Below, piece after piece: positions 5,957-7,300 of a DNA stretch of 7,300 bases. The notes beneath the pieces were generated by a model, which was given only the letters and a program-made list of their open reading frames with translations, made no database searches and was not told the origin of the DNA. The stretch's first letter is position 1. Every line of letters begins with the position of its first letter. The stretch covers positions 1-7,300 of the forward strand of contig JAWWBR010000163.1 of the NCBI GenBank assembly GCA_033720855.1, written 5' to 3'. The position numbers were made by a program, and so were the translations under genes. The DNA comes from SMXQ01 sp033720855. Lineage in GTDB: Bacteria; Pseudomonadota; Alphaproteobacteria; SMXQ01.

Positions 5957-6055
5957 CGGGAGGCTGGCGGTGGACGGGCGCCCCGCCAACCCGGTCAGGT
6001 CCGGAAGGAAGCAGCCGTAACGGGTTTCGCCCGGGTCGTTGTCCAGTCTCCCACC
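5957..6055 (+). ncRNA. ffs: Signal recognition particle RNA, small bacterial 4.5S type
   Basis: The conserved domain IV sequence GGTCAGGTCCGGAAGGAAGC (5993-6012), followed by AGCC, is present, with the GGAA tetraloop (6003-6006) and the symmetric internal loop that binds the Ffh M domain. The ends pair over 10 positions without a break: GGGAGGCTGG (5958-5967) with CCAGTCTCCC (6043-6052), including one G-U. This gives a single long hairpin of about 95-100 nt, the small form without an Alu domain, usual in Gram-negative bacteria. The RNA works with Ffh and FtsY in co-translational targeting of membrane proteins. Exact ends are uncertain by a few bases. It lies about 58 nt before dnaX, an order common in alphaproteobacteria. 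No clear U-run terminator follows, so read-through into dnaX is possible. Confidence 0.96.
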
Positions 6056-6113
6056 TTAATGACGAAGCGCGCGACAGGCGGCGCGTGCCGAGCGGCAAGC
6101 CACGATCCAAGGC

Positions 6114-7300
6114 ATGAACGACGAGCAGCGAGAACCCAGCGGCGACACTCCGATAAAGGGCGAGGAACCGGCCGCAGGCGCGGCCTATCAGGTGCTGGCC
6201 CGCAAATACCGTCCCAAGACCTTCGCCGAGATGATCGGCCAGGACGCCCTGGTGCGGACGCTCACCAATGCCATCGCCGCCGACCGCCTGGCTCATGCCT
6301 GGCTGCTGACGGGCGTGCGCGGCGTCGGCAAGACCACTGCGGCGCGGATCATCGCCTTGGCGCTGAACTGCACCGGTCCCGACGCCGGTGATCGCCCCAC
6401 GGCGACCCCCTGCGGCAGCTGCGAGACCTGCATCGCCATCGCCGACGGCCGCCATCCGGATATCCTCGAGATGGATGCCGCCAGCCGCACCGGCGTCGAC
6501 GACGTGCGCGAGCTCATCGAGGGGGTGCGCTATCGCCCCACCAGCGCGCGCTTCAAGGTCTACATCATCGACGAAGTGCACATGCTGTCGACCAACGCCT
6601 TCAATGCGCTGTTGAAGACCCTGGAGGAGCCGCCCGAGCACGTGAAGTTCGTCTTCGCCACCACCGAGGTCCGCAAGGTCCCGGTGACGGTGGTCTCCCG
6701 CTGCCAGCGCTTCGACCTCCGGCGGGTGGCCGAGGAAGAGCTTGCCCGCCATTTCGCCGCCATCGCCGAGGCCGAGGGCATCAATGTGGAGGCGGGCGCG
6801 CTGAGGCTGATCGCCCGGGTCGCCGACGGGTCCGTGCGCGACGGCCTGTCGATCCTCGATCAGGCCTTTGCCACCGAGGGGGCGGGGGCCGCCGTCGGCG
6901 AGGATGCGGTGCGCGCCATGCTCGGCCTGGCCGACAGGTCGCAGGTGTTCGGGCTGTTCGAATCCGTGATGAAGGGGGATATCGCCGCGGCCCTGGATCG
7001 GCTTTCGGCCCAGCACGTCGCCGGCGCCGACGCCGAGTGCATCATGGGCGACCTCTTGGACCTCACCCATTGGCTGACCCGGGTGAAGATCACCCCGGAC
7101 GTCGCCGACGATCCGATGGTGCCCGAGGCCGAGCGCGTGATCGGGTGCAAATTGGCCGAGGGATTGTCCATGGCCGCCCTGGCCCGGGCCTGGCAGATGC
7201 TGTTGAAGGGGCTCGGCGAGGTCCAGTCGGCGCCCCAGCCCATGAAGGCGGCGGAAATGGTGCTGGTGCGCATCGCCTATGGGGCCAGCCTGCCGACCCC
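6114..7300 (+). CDS. dnaX: DNA polymerase III subunit gamma/tau, 3' end outside window
   Basis: The first 395 codons of DnaX are present, the ATPase of the clamp-loader complex that loads the sliding clamp and, as tau, couples polymerases and helicase. After a 24-residue extension comes the canonical YQVLARKYRPKTF (25-37). The AAA+ elements are in order: Walker A GVRGVGKT (67-74), zinc ligands C86, C100, C103 and C106, Walker B VYIIDE (149-154), sensor 1 TTE (183-185), the SRC arginine finger (195-197) and sensor 2 R242 in GSVRDGLSILDQ. Domain III begins after about residue 265. The tau-specific C-terminus and any frameshift site lie beyond the window. In-frame stops at 6057-6059 and 6060-6062, with no ATG, GTG or TTG before 6114, fix this ATG as the first possible start. 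AAGG is only 1 nt before it, so ribosome binding looks weak. It follows ffs, and ybaB and recR would be expected downstream in this lineage. Confidence 0.97.
   Translation, partial: MNDEQREPSGDTPIKGEEPAAGAAYQVLARKYRPKTFAEMIGQDALVRTLTNAIAADRLAHAWLLTGVRGVGKTTAARIIALALNCTGPDAGDRPTATPCGSCETCIAIADGRHPDILEMDAASRTGVDDVRELIEGVRYRPTSARFKVYIIDEVHMLSTNAFNALLKTLEEPPEHVKFVFATTEVRKVPVTVVSRCQRFDLRRVAEEELARHFAAIAEAEGINVEAGALRLIARVADGSVRDGLSILDQAFATEGAGAAVGEDAVRAMLGLADRSQVFGLFESVMKGDIAAALDRLSAQHVAGADAECIMGDLLDLTHWLTRVKITPDVADDPMVPEAERVIGCKLAEGLSMAALARAWQMLLKGLGEVQSAPQPMKAAEMVLVRIAYGASLPT

Noticed and set aside
4592..5989. A 465-codon minus-strand frame opposite the FAD monooxygenase
   Set aside because: It is an antisense shadow of a gene with all three flavin motifs, runs into the SRP RNA gene and has no protein-like domain.
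5862..7070. A 402-codon minus-strand frame opposite ffs and dnaX
   Set aside because: It covers the SRP RNA and the well-defined DnaX ATPase domain; its composition is typical of an antisense shadow.
1..7300. CRISPR array, insertion sequence, tRNA or attachment site
   Set aside because: No regularly spaced direct repeats, transposase-like frame, terminal inverted repeats or tRNA cloverleaf could be found on either strand.

Overview
The window comes from a GC-rich bacterial chromosome, most likely an alphaproteobacterium of the Rhodospirillales type. This rests on three things: high G+C with G/C-dominated third codon positions, an SRP RNA gene immediately upstream of dnaX (a common alphaproteobacterial order), and a DnaX with an N-terminal extension, a zinc-binding cysteine set and a 'RTGVDDVRELIEGVRYRP' stretch that I associate with that group. 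The taxon is inferred, not proven.

Layout. Positions 2-1579 (+) hold a UbiD-family decarboxylase whose first residues lie outside the window. It converges on a TetR-family regulator at 1616-2260 (-). Between the regulator and the next gene is a short AT-rich divergent control region (about 2261-2401). It contains two near-identical 13-bp perfect inverted repeats (TGAACGCTGTTCA and TGAACGGTGTTCA). Each sits at the predicted transcription start of one of two back-to-back sigma70-like promoters. From there a tight operon runs to the right: a four-helix membrane protein (2402-2911), an acyl carrier protein (2913-3188) and a cobalamin-binding radical SAM enzyme (3185-4546). The genes are separated by 1 nt and by a 4-nt ATGA overlap. 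After a 108-nt gap with a candidate promoter and a perfect 22-bp GC palindrome comes a FAD-dependent monooxygenase (4655-5869). The rest is housekeeping: the 4.5S-type SRP RNA (about 5957-6055) with its own promoter, then dnaX (6114 to beyond the window end).

How the genes may work together. The TetR protein probably represses both itself and the membrane protein-ACP-radical SAM operon. The operon looks like a small tailoring module in which a carrier-bound acyl or aryl group is modified by cobalamin/radical SAM chemistry, perhaps followed by flavin hydroxylation and with a membrane partner. No ketosynthase, ligase, acyltransferase or phosphopantetheinyl transferase is present here, so substrate and product are unknown. 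This cassette is the candidate undescribed system of the window. The UbiD enzyme is on the other side of the regulator in convergent orientation and need not belong to it.
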